A stretch of DNA of 50,327 nt from Neobacillus niacini (GCF_023715415.1 NZ_JAMBOB010000019.1:1-50327); one strand, 5' to 3'. Shown: positions 7,815 to 16,972, counted from the first letter of the stretch. Notes: generated by a model not told the origin, from the sequence alone. Numbers and translations are program-made.

Positions 7815-8798
7815 CTAATAGACTTTATCACCGTTAAAAATAGAATTTTTCACAATGACATAATCTACAAAACGGATGGCTTCCAGCTTGTTTCCTCCAG
7901 CATAGGAAATAGAAGATTGTAAATCCTGCTCCATTTCAACGAGAGTATCTATTAGGGCACCTTTGTGTTCCACTAACATTTTCTTGCCTTCTACATTTTT
8001 CCGTTCCCCTTTTTGATATTCCGAGGCGGAGCCGAAGTATTCTTTATAAAGCTTTCCATCTCTCTCAATCGTTTCCCCTGGAGATTCTTCATGTCCAGCA
8101 AATAAGGAACCAATCATCACCATACATGCCCCAAATCGAATCGATTTTGCAATATCCCCATGGGTACGAATACCGCCATCCGCAATAATCGGCTTACTTG
8201 CTGCTTTTGCACACCAGCGAAGAGCCGCTAATTGCCAGCCGCCTGTTCCAAATCCAGTCTTAATCTTCGTGATACATACCTTTCCTGGTCCAATCCCAAC
8301 CTTAGTCGCGTCTGCACCAGCACGTTCTAATTCCCGAACAGCCTCTGGAGTACCAACATTTCCAGCAATCACAAAACTCTGTGGCAAGTATTTCTTTATA
8401 TGTTGAATCATCTTAATCACCGCATTGGAATGTCCATGCGCGATATCAATTGTAATGTATTCAGGCGTAAGCTGCTCGTCTGCTAGTTGTTTAATGAATG
8501 TGTATTCTTCCTCTTTGACACCAACACTAATCGAGGCAAATAACCCGCGTGATTTCATATCCTTAATAAAATCTAGCCGCCTCTCTGGCTCAAAGCGATG
8601 CATGATGTAAAAATACCCATTTTCCGCTAAGAAGATTGCAATCTTTTCATCAATAATGGTCTGCATATTGGCAGGAACCACTGGCAGTTTAAAAGTTCTA
8701 CCTCCAAAAGACACCGTAGTATCACACTCAGTCCGGCTATTCACTACACTTTTTGCCGGAATCAATTGAATATCTTCATAATCAAACACACTATCCAT
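7815..8798 (-). CDS. guaC: GMP reductase
   Basis: Reduces GMP to IMP with NADPH and release of ammonia, a purine-salvage step that balances A and G pools. The 327-residue chain has the IMPDH/GMPR TIM barrel: VFDYEDIQLIPAKS at the start, the substrate loop VGIGPGKVCITKIKTGFGTGGWQ with the catalytic Cys, and IIADGGIRTHGDIAKSI for the phosphate site. There is no CBS pair, and the loop has GKVC with KTGFGTG, separating it from IMP dehydrogenase. AGGAGG lies six bases before the ATG. Single gene; I saw no purine riboswitch in front of it. Confidence 0.93.
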   Translation of the reverse strand: MDSVFDYEDIQLIPAKSVVNSRTECDTTVSFGGRTFKLPVVPANMQTIIDEKIAIFLAENGYFYIMHRFEPERRLDFIKDMKSRGLFASISVGVKEEEYTFIKQLADEQLTPEYITIDIAHGHSNAVIKMIQHIKKYLPQSFVIAGNVGTPEAVRELERAGADATKVGIGPGKVCITKIKTGFGTGGWQLAALRWCAKAASKPIIADGGIRTHGDIAKSIRFGACMVMIGSLFAGHEESPGETIERDGKLYKEYFGSASEYQKGERKNVEGKKMLVEHKGALIDTLVEMEQDLQSSISYAGGNKLEAIRFVDYVIVKNSIFNGDKVY

Positions 8799-8947
8799 TA
8801 GACTCCTCCTAGAAACAAAATCATCAATGGTTTAGTGTGTTTTGAATAGATTCTTTTTATTCTTTTTTTAAAAATACATCCAAATCTCTACATAAAAAGA
8901 AGGGATAAAGGTAATTGTAAGCATGAACTCATTTTAGGAGGAATCGT

Positions 8948-9502
8948 ATGAAGAAATTTAGAATCCTATTAACCTGCTTATGCATTTCTGTATTAGCTAT
9001 AGGGTGTAATATGAAGGAAGAAGGACGAGCAACAGATCAGCACGGCGAGATCAATAACCGCAATGCTGGTTCTTTAAATGTAGGAAATAGTTTAGGTAAT
9101 CCAAATTTTAATTTAACGAATATGAATAACACTCCTACCCAGGTTAATAAAACAGGTTTACGGGTAGTAAATGAAGCAGAAGAGAATGTTCAGAACTTAC
9201 CTGAAATTAAACGTGCGAATATCATTATGGCGAACCGTACTGCTTATGTAGCGGTTGATATGGATGACGACTTTCATAGCGAGCTTTATCCTTACCTCGA
9301 GGATCAAATTGCACAACAGATAAGGGATGCGGACGCATCTATTCAAAATGTATATATCTCAAGTAATCGCGACTTTGTCAGACAGATGAGCCAATACAGG
9401 GACCAAATACAAAATGGTAGAAAAGCAGAAGGAATGAATAGTGGATTTAATGAAATGGTGCACAGATTCTTTAATCATCATGCGAGGATTAACCAGGACT
9501 AA
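8948..9502 (+). CDS. YhcN/YlaJ-type sporulation lipoprotein
   Basis: A 184-residue exported lipoprotein. The signal peptide ends in the lipobox LAIGC at about residue 20. A low-complexity Asn-rich segment (about 40-75) is followed by the conserved domain starting LRVVNEAEENVQNLPEIKRANIIMANRTAYVAV and ending near VYISSNRDF. The domain defines the YhcN/YlaJ family, found in the forespore membrane of Bacillus spores. AGGAGG precedes the ATG. A sporulation promoter would be expected, but I could not identify convincing SigF/G boxes in the 149-bp upstream gap. Confidence 0.87.
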   Translation: MKKFRILLTCLCISVLAIGCNMKEEGRATDQHGEINNRNAGSLNVGNSLGNPNFNLTNMNNTPTQVNKTGLRVVNEAEENVQNLPEIKRANIIMANRTAYVAVDMDDDFHSELYPYLEDQIAQQIRDADASIQNVYISSNRDFVRQMSQYRDQIQNGRKAEGMNSGFNEMVHRFFNHHARINQD

Positions 9503-9537
9503 TATCGAGAGCTTTCTTAATAAATGACACAAGAATT

Positions 9538-9563
9538 GACGTATGAACTCATACGTCTTTTTC
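9538..9563 (+). terminator. terminator after the sporulation lipoprotein gene
   Basis: GACGTATG and CATACGTC flank a four-base loop and are followed by TTTTTC. Confidence 0.88.
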
Positions 9564-9599
9564 TTTATTGCTCAAGGTATGTTCGAAATTTCTTTAACT

Positions 9600-9629
9600 T
9601 TGACATAACAATAGACATCATATTATGTT
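9600..9629 (+). promoter_or_regulatory. probable SigA promoter
   Basis: TTGACA at 9600-9605 and TATGTT at 9624-9629 are separated by 18 bases. The position rules out translation starting at the in-frame ATG at 9625 and supports the start at 9676. Confidence 0.5.
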
Positions 9630-9675
9630 GGACATGAATATAGAATTTCTGAAATTAGTAAAGGGGATGGACTTA

Positions 9676-10116
9676 ATGGCGGAGGTTTTTTTAAAAGTTC
9701 AAGACGTTCTTGAAAATTACAAAACAGCAGTTTACGAAAAAAATATCGAAAGGTTCTTGTCTATGTATGCTCCCGATATGCATATTTATGATTGCTGGGG
9801 AAACTGGGAGATCAAAGGTATTTCTTCATGGAAGGAAAATGTGGCAGACTGGTTCAATGGATTGAGTGAGGATGGAGTTTTACTTAAAGTTGAATTTAAT
9901 GACCTAGTAGTTGAAGAACATTCATATCTCGCATTTGTTCATTGTGCTGTAACATTTGCTGCTCACCAAGAAGAAACTGGTGAGAAACTTCGTCAAATAA
10001 CAAATCGATTCACATATGGTTTAAAAAAAGTGAATGATTCTTGGGTCATAGCTCATGAACATTCATCATTGCCTATTAATATGGAAACAGGTAAGGGGAT
10101 TTTTAACTTAAAGTAA
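9676..10116 (+). CDS. NTF2/SnoaL-like protein
   Basis: A 146-residue protein of the NTF2-like alpha+beta barrel group. It opens with a helix (VQDVLENYKTAVYEKNIERFLSMYAPD) and the strand HIYDCWGNWEIKG, then the FVHCAVTFAA and LRQITNRFTYGLKKVNDSWVIAHEHSS strands typical of SnoaL/DUF4440 domains. These range from isomerases to non-catalytic ligand binders, so no reaction is assigned. AAGGGG at 9661-9666 lies nine bases before the chosen ATG. An EamA transporter gene follows at 38 bp and could be cotranscribed. Confidence 0.75.
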   Translation: MAEVFLKVQDVLENYKTAVYEKNIERFLSMYAPDMHIYDCWGNWEIKGISSWKENVADWFNGLSEDGVLLKVEFNDLVVEEHSYLAFVHCAVTFAAHQEETGEKLRQITNRFTYGLKKVNDSWVIAHEHSSLPINMETGKGIFNLK

Positions 10117-10154
10117 AAAATAAACTATCTTGATTGGTGATAAGCAGGTGTAGG

Positions 10155-11015
10155 ATGAGTATTGTTTTAGCATTATTGGCGGCTTTATTTGCTTCGATTA
10201 CAGCGATTTTGGCTAAGGTCGGGATTGAAAATGTAAATTCAAACCTAGCGACAGCGATTCGGACCGTTGTGGTATTAATCATGGCATTTTTGATAGTAAT
10301 CATAACCGGGCAATTAGACAATATTCCACAGATTTCTACAAGCGCATTATGGTTTATCTTATTTTCTGGTTTAGCAACGGGTTTTTCATGGTTGTTTTTC
10401 TTTAAAGCACTTGCCATTGGCGATGTTTCCAAAGTGGTACCGATAGATAAATCCAGTGTAGTCCTCACCATTATTTTCTCTATTCTTGTATTAGGAGAGC
10501 CTGCGGAGCCACTGGTTTTAACTGGGGGAGCGATAATAGCGATAGGAACGTTTATTTTGATTGGAAAAAATGAAGATAAGAAACGTTTTTCAGGTTCGCA
10601 GCAATATATTGTGTATGCTATTTTGGCAGCAGTATTTGCTGCCTTAACTTCGATATTAGCGAAGATTGGGATGGAAGATGTCGATTCCAATCTGGCGACT
10701 TTTCTACGAACCATTGTGATCCTTATCTTTGCATGGGCCATAGTATTTTTCCAGGGCACTCACAAGAAATTGAAAAGCATCTCGAAAAAAGGGTATCTTT
10801 TTCTAGTTCTGTCAGGAGTGGCTACTGGTTTATCCTGGTTATGCTATTTTGCAGCACTCGCAATGGGGAAGGTATCTATCGTCGCTCCGATTGACAAATT
10901 TAGCGTTGTCCTTACGATGGTGTTAAGTTTTACTATTCTAAAAGAAAAGGCGGCTAAACACACGATTATCGGTGGTATAGTCATAACGATAGGAACGGTA
11001 TTACTAATTTTATGA
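10155..11015 (+). CDS. EamA (DMT) family transporter
   Basis: A 286-residue inner-membrane protein with ten predicted helices in two EamA repeats. The repeats are obvious: ASITAILAKVGIENVNSNLA near the start recurs as AALTSILAKIGMEDVDSNLA in the second half, and each ends in a PIDK stretch and a glycine-rich helix. Substrates of this superfamily include amino acids and metabolites; none can be named here. A TTG lies upstream in frame at 10134, but the ATG at 10155 matches the usual family start and has AGGTG just before it. It has its own terminator. Confidence 0.88.
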   Translation: MSIVLALLAALFASITAILAKVGIENVNSNLATAIRTVVVLIMAFLIVIITGQLDNIPQISTSALWFILFSGLATGFSWLFFFKALAIGDVSKVVPIDKSSVVLTIIFSILVLGEPAEPLVLTGGAIIAIGTFILIGKNEDKKRFSGSQQYIVYAILAAVFAALTSILAKIGMEDVDSNLATFLRTIVILIFAWAIVFFQGTHKKLKSISKKGYLFLVLSGVATGLSWLCYFAALAMGKVSIVAPIDKFSVVLTMVLSFTILKEKAAKHTIIGGIVITIGTVLLIL

Positions 11016-11021
11016 TACATT

Positions 11022-11058
11022 AGACGGTAACTTCTTTTAGGAGATACCGTCTTTTTTT
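11022..11058 (+). terminator. terminator after the EamA transporter gene
   Basis: AGACGGTA (11022-11029) pairs with TACCGTCT (11045-11052), followed by a T run. Confidence 0.88.
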
Positions 11059-11164
11059 ATTACATATAGGAGTACAAAAATATCAAAAAAAATATTATCA
11101 AATCGTACTATAATAGAAGGTGGAAGTAAAAGGAATCTAACTGATGTTATGTGAGGAGCCTATG

Positions 11165-12067
11165 ATGCACACCTATATACAGCTATTAAGCTACATACCT
11201 TATTTTGAAGATAAGAACATAGAATTTTGCGTGTGGGAGGGGATGTATCCAAAGTATGATGAAAAGCTAGAGGAATTTATAAAGGAAGTTTATAAAACGG
11301 ACTTAATGAAAAGCAATTATTTAGATTACTTGGATGAAAAACGAATAAACAGGGATTACGCTGCGGTTGTTCCTACGGCCGATTTTGAATTATTACGAGC
11401 AATTTTAACTTACTATGTGCGCTCGGAACGTTTCAGTGATGGTGCATGGGCAAATTCCGCAAAGGAAGGTGTGTTTTTAAGAATTCTCAATCGTTTAAAA
11501 GAATTAGATGGATATGGGAAAATGGATGATGGAAAAATAACAGAGGCTTTAAAAAAGGTAAAACCAGGGCTTGAGAAATATTTAAAAATAATGAATCTAG
11601 TGAAAAGTGTAGATGTATCAAAGGATAAAGAATTTCAAAGAGCGTTTAATGGTTTTTATCGAGTAAGGCAGCGGCCGCAGGTTTTCTATGATACGTTCTA
11701 TTCGTTTATGGAAGTACATAAAGAAAGTGCACCATCATTTGAAAAAACTTTAAGGTACATTCATAAGGAATTAGGAAGAATTGAACCATCTTTTTCAAGC
11801 AAATTAGTAGCAACCATCAATCCAAATCTTCCTATTTGGGACTCTGTCGTCCTGAACAACCTGCAATTAAAGCCGCCAGCGTATTATCGAAAAGATAGAA
11901 TCGAAGAGAGTATTAGGCTATATGAACGGATCGTTGATTGGTATAAGGATTACCTTAAAGATGAAGAAGGGCAGAAAATTATAGAATTATTTGATGAAGC
12001 GTACCCAAACACCGGTATAACAGATATTAAGAAAGTAGACTTTGTCATTTGGCAAATAAGAGGTTAA
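11165..12067 (+). CDS. DUF6508 protein with a second uncharacterised domain
   Basis: A 300-residue protein of unknown function. The N-terminal part (about residues 5-130) contains ILTYYVRSERFSDGAWANSA and GVFLRILNRLKEL, the core of DUF6508. The C-terminal part (about 150-300) has FYRVRQRPQVFYDTFYSFM, RIEPSFSSKLVATINPNLP and PIWDSVVLNNL, which I remember as an independent domain in other bacterial proteins; the two appear fused here. No catalytic motif or membrane segment is visible. GAGGAG precedes two adjacent ATG codons (11162 and 11165); the second has the better spacing. Single gene with a terminator upstream. Confidence 0.6.
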   Translation: MHTYIQLLSYIPYFEDKNIEFCVWEGMYPKYDEKLEEFIKEVYKTDLMKSNYLDYLDEKRINRDYAAVVPTADFELLRAILTYYVRSERFSDGAWANSAKEGVFLRILNRLKELDGYGKMDDGKITEALKKVKPGLEKYLKIMNLVKSVDVSKDKEFQRAFNGFYRVRQRPQVFYDTFYSFMEVHKESAPSFEKTLRYIHKELGRIEPSFSSKLVATINPNLPIWDSVVLNNLQLKPPAYYRKDRIEESIRLYERIVDWYKDYLKDEEGQKIIELFDEAYPNTGITDIKKVDFVIWQIRG

Positions 12068-12156
12068 AAAAGCTCGAGAGTTAGCTTACTCTATTATTAG
12101 GGAAGCATTAAAACAAGTTTATTTTTACAGATCCATTTTGGAGGGGAAAGGATACA

Positions 12157-13272
12157 ATGGAAATAAAAAATTTAGAATTAGCAAAACAACTGCGTCATGA
12201 ATTGCACCAGCACCCTGAAATTTCGAATGAAGAGGTTTGGACGAAACAGCACTTGATCGATTTTCTAAAAAAGCATACGAAGCTGGAAATCGTAGATAAG
12301 GGCCAGTGGTTCTATGCGATTTACCAGTCCGGTGCAGATAAAAAGAACATTGCTTTTCGTGCAGATTTTGATGCACTTCCGATGCCGGAAGTGATTGACA
12401 TTCCACACGCTTCCAAGAATCCAGGGGTATCCCACAAATGTGGACATGATGGGCATGCTGCAAGCCTGGCATGCTTTGCACTGGAAGTGGACCAAAAGGG
12501 TGCTGACAAAAACATCTTTTTTCTTTTCCAGCACGCGGAGGAAACGGGAGATGGCGCTATCCAATGTGCCAGTTTTATTAAGGAATATCACATTGAGGAG
12601 ATTTTTGCCTTTCATAATATGAGTGGTATGGCTTTTCATTCCATCAATGTAATCGACGGAACCGCTCATTGTGCGTCCAAAGGCATGACAATCCAAATGG
12701 AAGGTTCTCCTGCTCATGCCAGCCAGCCTGAGAATGGAGTCAATCCTGCATTTGCGATTGCCAAGATTATTGATGGCATTCCAGAGCTAACCTCTCCGGA
12801 AAACAATGAGGGATTGGTACTTTGTACAGTTATTCAAGTAAACATAGGGGAGAGAGCATTCGGTTTAGCAGCGAGTAAGGGTGAACTTCTCTTAACCATT
12901 CGTGCTCAGTACGAAGCAGAATTGGATAACCTTCAGAAAAACATTGAAGCTCTTGCACAAGAGCAAGCAGAAAAGTATGGATTAAACATGAGTATCTCCT
13001 TCAACGATGAATTTCCGGAGACGGTAAACCATAAAGACAGTTCTGACAAGATTCGTATGGTCAGCCTAGAAAAAGGATATCAGTTGGTAGAAATGAAGGA
13101 AGCCTTTCGTGCCTCAGAAGATTTTGGCCACTACACGAAGTTGACAAAGGGTTCTATTTTCTACATTGGCAACGGTGAAAACTACCCTCATATTCATACC
13201 TATGAGTATGACTTCCGAGATGAAATCATCGAAATTGCGGTGGAGCTTTTTAAAGGACTTGCAGAAATATAG
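12157..13272 (+). CDS. M20 family amidohydrolase
   Basis: A 371-residue zinc amidase of the M20D group (N-acyl-amino-acid or indole-acetyl-amino-acid hydrolases). Metal and catalytic residues are visible: AFRADFDALPM, HKCGHDGHAA (Cys and His ligands), QHAEETGDGA (general base Glu), FAFHNM and the late YPHIHTYEYDF. The dimerisation lid begins near KGMTIQMEGSPAHASQPENG. No signal peptide, so it is cytosolic. The substrate is an N-acyl or peptide-like amide, not further resolved. GAGGGGAAAGG precedes the ATG. A perfect palindrome just downstream probably serves as its terminator. Confidence 0.87.
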   Translation: MEIKNLELAKQLRHELHQHPEISNEEVWTKQHLIDFLKKHTKLEIVDKGQWFYAIYQSGADKKNIAFRADFDALPMPEVIDIPHASKNPGVSHKCGHDGHAASLACFALEVDQKGADKNIFFLFQHAEETGDGAIQCASFIKEYHIEEIFAFHNMSGMAFHSINVIDGTAHCASKGMTIQMEGSPAHASQPENGVNPAFAIAKIIDGIPELTSPENNEGLVLCTVIQVNIGERAFGLAASKGELLLTIRAQYEAELDNLQKNIEALAQEQAEKYGLNMSISFNDEFPETVNHKDSSDKIRMVSLEKGYQLVEMKEAFRASEDFGHYTKLTKGSIFYIGNGENYPHIHTYEYDFRDEIIEIAVELFKGLAEI

Positions 13273-13282
13273 TATCCCGGAA

Positions 13283-13307
13283 GCGAACAGTGCCTGGCAC
13301 TGTTCGC
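13283..13307. repeat. AGTGCC palindrome, copy 1 (probable terminator)
   Basis: GCGAACAGTGCC and GGCACTGTTCGC form a perfect 12-bp stem around a single T, followed on the plus strand by ATTTATTTTT. Near-identical palindromes recur at 24938-24964 and 28255-28280. Confidence 0.85.
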
Positions 13308-13414
13308 ATTTATTTTTGCTAAATAGGCAATAATTTTCATTCAGGTATTTCTTTTGGTTAAAGGAAACTTTTTTGAAGGAGTGAAATATAATAAGAATAA
13401 AGGGAGTGAAAAGG

Positions 13415-13540
13415 GTGACTCCAACTAAACGAATAAAGAAAAAAATCTTATTAAATTCCTACTTATGTAAAATGTTTGGGATTATTAGTGACCAAGAATA
13501 TAAAACTATTAACTTCAGTTCTCACGACCATCAACTTTAA
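13415..13540 (+). CDS. possible small basic protein
   Basis: A 41-codon frame starting with GTG, preceded by AAAGGGAG with about eight bases of spacing and by TATAAT at 13387-13392 without a clear -35. The peptide is basic at the N-terminus (TPTKRIKKKILL) and ends SSHDHQL. I recognise no family. It may be a real small gene or chance; codon content is too short to judge. Confidence 0.3.
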   Translation: MTPTKRIKKKILLNSYLCKMFGIISDQEYKTINFSSHDHQL

Positions 13541-13620
13541 ATCAATTAGACATCAAGGTCTTGTAATGGAAGAATGAAAATTCGAATGATCCTTACAAAG
13601 TTTCTAGCAAAGCATTAAAA

Positions 13621-13650
13621 AAATAAGAGCCTAATTTAGGCTCTTATTTT
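13621..13650. terminator. bidirectional terminator
   Basis: AAATAAGAGCCTAA and TTAGGCTCTTATTT form a perfect 14-bp stem with T runs on both strands. It separates the small plus-strand frame from the small minus-strand gene. Confidence 0.85.
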
Positions 13651-13754
13651 AGTATAAACAAGGCTCTTGACTGCCCCCTCATTCAATAGGAGGAAATCAC
13701 CCAGTAATTTGAAACTTGGATTTTAATCTTTAATCCTATCAGAATGAAAACATG

Positions 13755-13907
13755 TTAAGCGGCTTGAAAACAAGGATCATTAAAATATACAACTTCAGAG
13801 AGTATTTTACAGCCCTTCATGTTTTTAAGAGCATCTCTTGCTTCTTCTTCCGTTTCGAATTCAAACTGGGAAATGTTTGAATCTAAATAACAAGTTATAA
13901 TCCACAT
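13755..13907 (-). CDS. small hypothetical protein (50 residues)
   Basis: A 50-residue frame on the minus strand with AGGAGAG six bases before its ATG. The peptide looks like a folded alpha-beta domain: MWIITCYLD, then the acidic helix FETEEEARDALKNMKGCKIL and a strand SEVVYFND, ending in DPCFQAA. The alternation of polar and hydrophobic residues and the good ribosome binding site argue for a genuine gene. I do not know a function. No partner gene is adjacent, and a bidirectional terminator lies downstream. Confidence 0.65.
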   Translation of the reverse strand: MWIITCYLDSNISQFEFETEEEARDALKNMKGCKILSEVVYFNDPCFQAA

Positions 13908-14157
13908 AAAATTCTCTCCTATTTTTTATAAATTTTTTCTTTCCTGCAAACAAGATATCAATAAATATGGCCAAAGATGTCATATGTTGTGTTTAACCTT
14001 AAAGATGATTCTGTTTTAATCAAGTTTCAAACCAGGTATTGAAGAAGTAATTATGAATTGCTACGGATTAATGATAATGCAATAATGGAAATATATAAAA
14101 TGCTAAAAAATTATAATGACATATAAAAAAATTTTATATGGGAAAAATTAGGTGAAA

Positions 14158-15054
14158 ATGGTGGATTATCGTGATTGGGAAATACTGAAGGTCCTCTATA
14201 GTCAGAAGAACCTAACAAAAGCAGCACGGCTTTTATTTATTACACAACCTGCATTAACCACCCGAATAAAGCATATGCAGGAAGAATTAGGTGTCAAAAT
14301 TGTAACCCGTGAAAGTAGAGGAGTTCATTTTACCCCGCAGGGAGAATATCTTGTTCAGTGTGCCGACGATATCCTTGCTCAATATAACAAAATAAAAGAG
14401 CATGTTAGGAATATGAATCAAACGTCTGGTAATGAAGTTGTAGGGACATTGAAACTGGGGGTATCCAATTTTTTTGCAAATTATGAGCTGCCCTATATTT
14501 TTAAATTATTTAAAAGCCGGTATCCTCATGTGGAATTTAAAGTGGTTACGGGCTGGAGTAAAGATGTAACGAAACTTATACACAATAAGGATGTTCATAT
14601 CGGCTTTGTTCGAGGCGACTATAGCGGCAGAGGACTGAAGAAACATTTATTATTTGAAGAAACGGTTTCAGTTACGTCGAGGGAAGCGATTGATATTTTT
14701 GATTTGCCTAATCTCCCCAGAATTGACTTTAACGGAGATTACTTATTAAAATCATTAATTGATAATTGGTGGGCTGAAAACTATTCACAGTCTCCTTTTA
14801 TTAGTATAGAAGTGGACCAGATTGAGACTTGTAAGGAAATGGTTATTAATGGATTAGGCTATGGCTTTTTGTCCAGCCGTATTCTAAATAATATAGATGA
14901 TTTATATAAAATCGTTTTAACAGATCAAAAAGGAAATCCTATACTACGCAGAACATGGATGTATTACCATAAGGAATCCTTGGAATGGAATGTCGTCAAG
15001 GCTTTTGTAAACTTTATTGAAACATTAGTTTCGGATGCTTCAAAAAAGATATAA
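14158..15054 (+). CDS. LysR family transcriptional regulator
   Basis: A 298-residue regulator. The N-terminal winged helix-turn-helix shows LTKAARLLFITQPALTTRIKHMQEELG and the wing RESRGVHFTPQG; the rest is a periplasmic-binding-protein-like effector domain. A GTG six bases upstream at 14152 is an alternative start; the ribosome site is weak either way (AGGTG). It lies at the edge of the quaternary-amine catabolic island, and LysR regulators accompany carnitine-degradation genes in some Gram-negative bacteria, so control of that island is inferred. It is separated from the island by a minus-strand sigma-54 activator, so it could instead act elsewhere. Confidence 0.9.
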   Translation: MVDYRDWEILKVLYSQKNLTKAARLLFITQPALTTRIKHMQEELGVKIVTRESRGVHFTPQGEYLVQCADDILAQYNKIKEHVRNMNQTSGNEVVGTLKLGVSNFFANYELPYIFKLFKSRYPHVEFKVVTGWSKDVTKLIHNKDVHIGFVRGDYSGRGLKKHLLFEETVSVTSREAIDIFDLPNLPRIDFNGDYLLKSLIDNWWAENYSQSPFISIEVDQIETCKEMVINGLGYGFLSSRILNNIDDLYKIVLTDQKGNPILRRTWMYYHKESLEWNVVKAFVNFIETLVSDASKKI

Positions 15055-15546
15055 CACCATTTTGTTAACGCTGATATCCAAATTCAAAAAGGTTAAATGA
15101 AAGATATCACTTAGATACTTTAAGGTGAACCGTATCAAAAAGCTCAACTTAAAAATATAAACTGATTATTAGACCGATTAATAGTAAATATTATTATCGG
15201 TGTCACTCCCCGAGTTTTGTCGAAGATTGATAGTTCTTAATATTAGTAGATAATGTGTTAGAGGGAAGGTTCAATGTCGCTTCTGAAAATACCGCATTGC
15301 ATCTTACCTCTAATGTCATGGGACAGTTAACATGTATAATCCTCATCTAGCAAATCAGCTAACCTATAGCTTGTTTTCATTAATCATTGCAAAGTTTCTT
15401 ATTGTTAAAATAGGAAAGTCAGTTGGATTAATCTCCTGGACAAATTAAAAGAAGGCAGTTATCTACATAAAGTAGGTGATTGCCTTCTTGTTTATCAAAA
15501 ATGGACTTTTTCAGTAGTCTCGAACCGTCCCCATAGCGCTTTTTTC
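15055..15546. other. 492-bp gap between the two regulator genes
   Basis: It holds one stem at 15451-15487. A 38-codon frame (15332-15448, plus) encodes a hydrophobic peptide (SLFSLIIAKFLIVKIG) with only a weak GGGACAG upstream and may be a gene remnant. I see nothing else. Confidence 0.4.
15451..15487 (-). terminator. terminator after the sigma-54 activator gene
   Basis: GAAGGCA pairs with TGCCTTC, with an inner CTAC/GTAG stem. The minus-strand side runs into CTTCTTTTAA and lies 60 bp beyond the activator stop codon. Confidence 0.7.
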
Positions 15547-16920
15547 TTATCCATTTAGTAAATCTGAGCAATATTTTCTAATCAAATTTGAAGCTTTGGT
15601 TTGGCTGATGCCGAGGTCGTTCGCCACTTTTCTAGAAGATTTGCACGTTTGATAGGATCTTCTGACAAGGGTCCTCTTTGTTTCTTCAAGAGCTTTATCC
15701 AATGAGTTTGGCAGGGCAAGCTGAGTAACCTGTCCGACACTTGCACTGATAATATCTGGTATATCGGCGAGTTGAATAATGGAATTGCTTATAATAACTA
15801 AACGTTCCATTAAGTTTTCCAGCTGGCGAATATTTCCTGGCCAGGAATAGTGAACGAGGATGTTCAGGCATTCATCGGAAATAACTTTATTTTCATTATA
15901 TTTTTGATTGAATTTATTTAAAAAGTTATATATGAGCGGAATAATATCTTCCTTTCTTTCAGATAACGGCGGTAAATAAATATCAATCACATTCAACCGG
16001 TAAAATAAATCTTCGCGAAATGCTTTGTCTTTCACCATATCCGCTAAGTTTTTATTGGTTGCTGCCATAATCCGTATGTCCACTTTTTTTACTTTATTAC
16101 TTCCGACAGGGATAAACTGCTTCTCCTGAATGACCTGAAGAAGTTTTGCCTGCACAGATAGAGGCATTTCCCCAATCTCGTCTAAAAATAAAGTGCCGCC
16201 ATTTGCAGCCTCCATTAGTCCTTCTTTTCCCAGTTTACTTGCACCGGTAAAGGCCCCTTTCGAATAGCCAAACAGCTCTGACTCTAATAACTCCTCTGGA
16301 ATGGCCGCGCAGTTGATGGCAAGAAATGGTCCATTTTTTCGTCTGCTTAATTTATGGATATATTGGGCCAGCACGCTTTTTCCTGTTCCAGACTCTCCAA
16401 GAATTAGAATATTTGAATCTGTCGGAGCTACTTTTTTGCAAAACTCTAAGATACTCTTAATCTTACCGCTATTTGTTATAATTTGGGCCTCACTTTTAAT
16501 CTCTTGAGTTGATTTTAACTCATTCTTCTCTTCTTTCGCCTTCATCATTTTTATGGTTTGAACCTGAGTGGATGTAATAACGACGAGGTCTATTTCCCCT
16601 TTTTCGTTCAATATAGGCACGGCGGAGGTCATTAACTCCGCTCCAATATTTGTGACCTGCCTCATATAGCATGGCACTTTTCTTCTATAAACCTCGGGTA
16701 CAATCGAAGGCTTCCAATACCCTTTTTCAAAGAGTTCGACATTGAATTTTCCAATGACCTCTGTTGGTTTAAGACCATAATGCTTTTCGCAAACCTGATT
16801 GACATAAAGAATTCGCTTTTCACCATCAAGGACGAAGATTTCGTCAGAGGAGTGATCAAGAATTTTTAATAGAGTTTGTACGGTCATTTCTACATGGCCT
16901 GTGTGATTAGATATTTTCAT
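15547..16920 (-). CDS. sigma-54-dependent enhancer-binding activator with PAS sensor
   Basis: A 457-residue activator that opens promoters bound by sigma-54 (SigL) polymerase. Domains in order: PAS (about residues 14-115, with DEIFVLDGEKRILYVN), AAA+ (about 150-385) and a TyrR-type helix-turn-helix at 430-457 (RKVANDLGISQTKASNLIRKY). Walker A is GESGTGKS at 175-182, the sigma-54 contact loop GAFTGA at 222-227, Walker B TLFLDEIG at 243-250. PAS suggests direct sensing of a small ligand. It is divergent from the reductase gene, which has a near-perfect -24/-12 promoter, so it almost certainly drives that operon; an inverted repeat between them is a candidate binding site. Confidence 0.95.
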   Translation of the reverse strand: MKISNHTGHVEMTVQTLLKILDHSSDEIFVLDGEKRILYVNQVCEKHYGLKPTEVIGKFNVELFEKGYWKPSIVPEVYRRKVPCYMRQVTNIGAELMTSAVPILNEKGEIDLVVITSTQVQTIKMMKAKEEKNELKSTQEIKSEAQIITNSGKIKSILEFCKKVAPTDSNILILGESGTGKSVLAQYIHKLSRRKNGPFLAINCAAIPEELLESELFGYSKGAFTGASKLGKEGLMEAANGGTLFLDEIGEMPLSVQAKLLQVIQEKQFIPVGSNKVKKVDIRIMAATNKNLADMVKDKAFREDLFYRLNVIDIYLPPLSERKEDIIPLIYNFLNKFNQKYNENKVISDECLNILVHYSWPGNIRQLENLMERLVIISNSIIQLADIPDIISASVGQVTQLALPNSLDKALEETKRTLVRRSYQTCKSSRKVANDLGISQTKASNLIRKYCSDLLNG

Positions 16921-16972
16921 TTGAAAGCCCTTTCATTTAAAAGTGAGTTATTTTTGCTTCAAAGAAAGTAAC

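Noticed and set aside
7815..8798. Assignment of the IMPDH-like gene as guaB
   Set aside because: Length (327 residues), absence of CBS domains and the GKVCITKIKTGFGTG loop identify GMP reductase instead.
10103..10759. A 218-codon open frame antisense to the EamA transporter gene
   Set aside because: Its composition is the mirror of the membrane-protein codons, it lacks a ribosome site, and the plus-strand frame is a clear EamA family member.
12125..12717. Several overlapping frames antisense to the M20 peptidase gene
   Set aside because: They are shadows of the well-supported M20 reading frame and show no family similarity.
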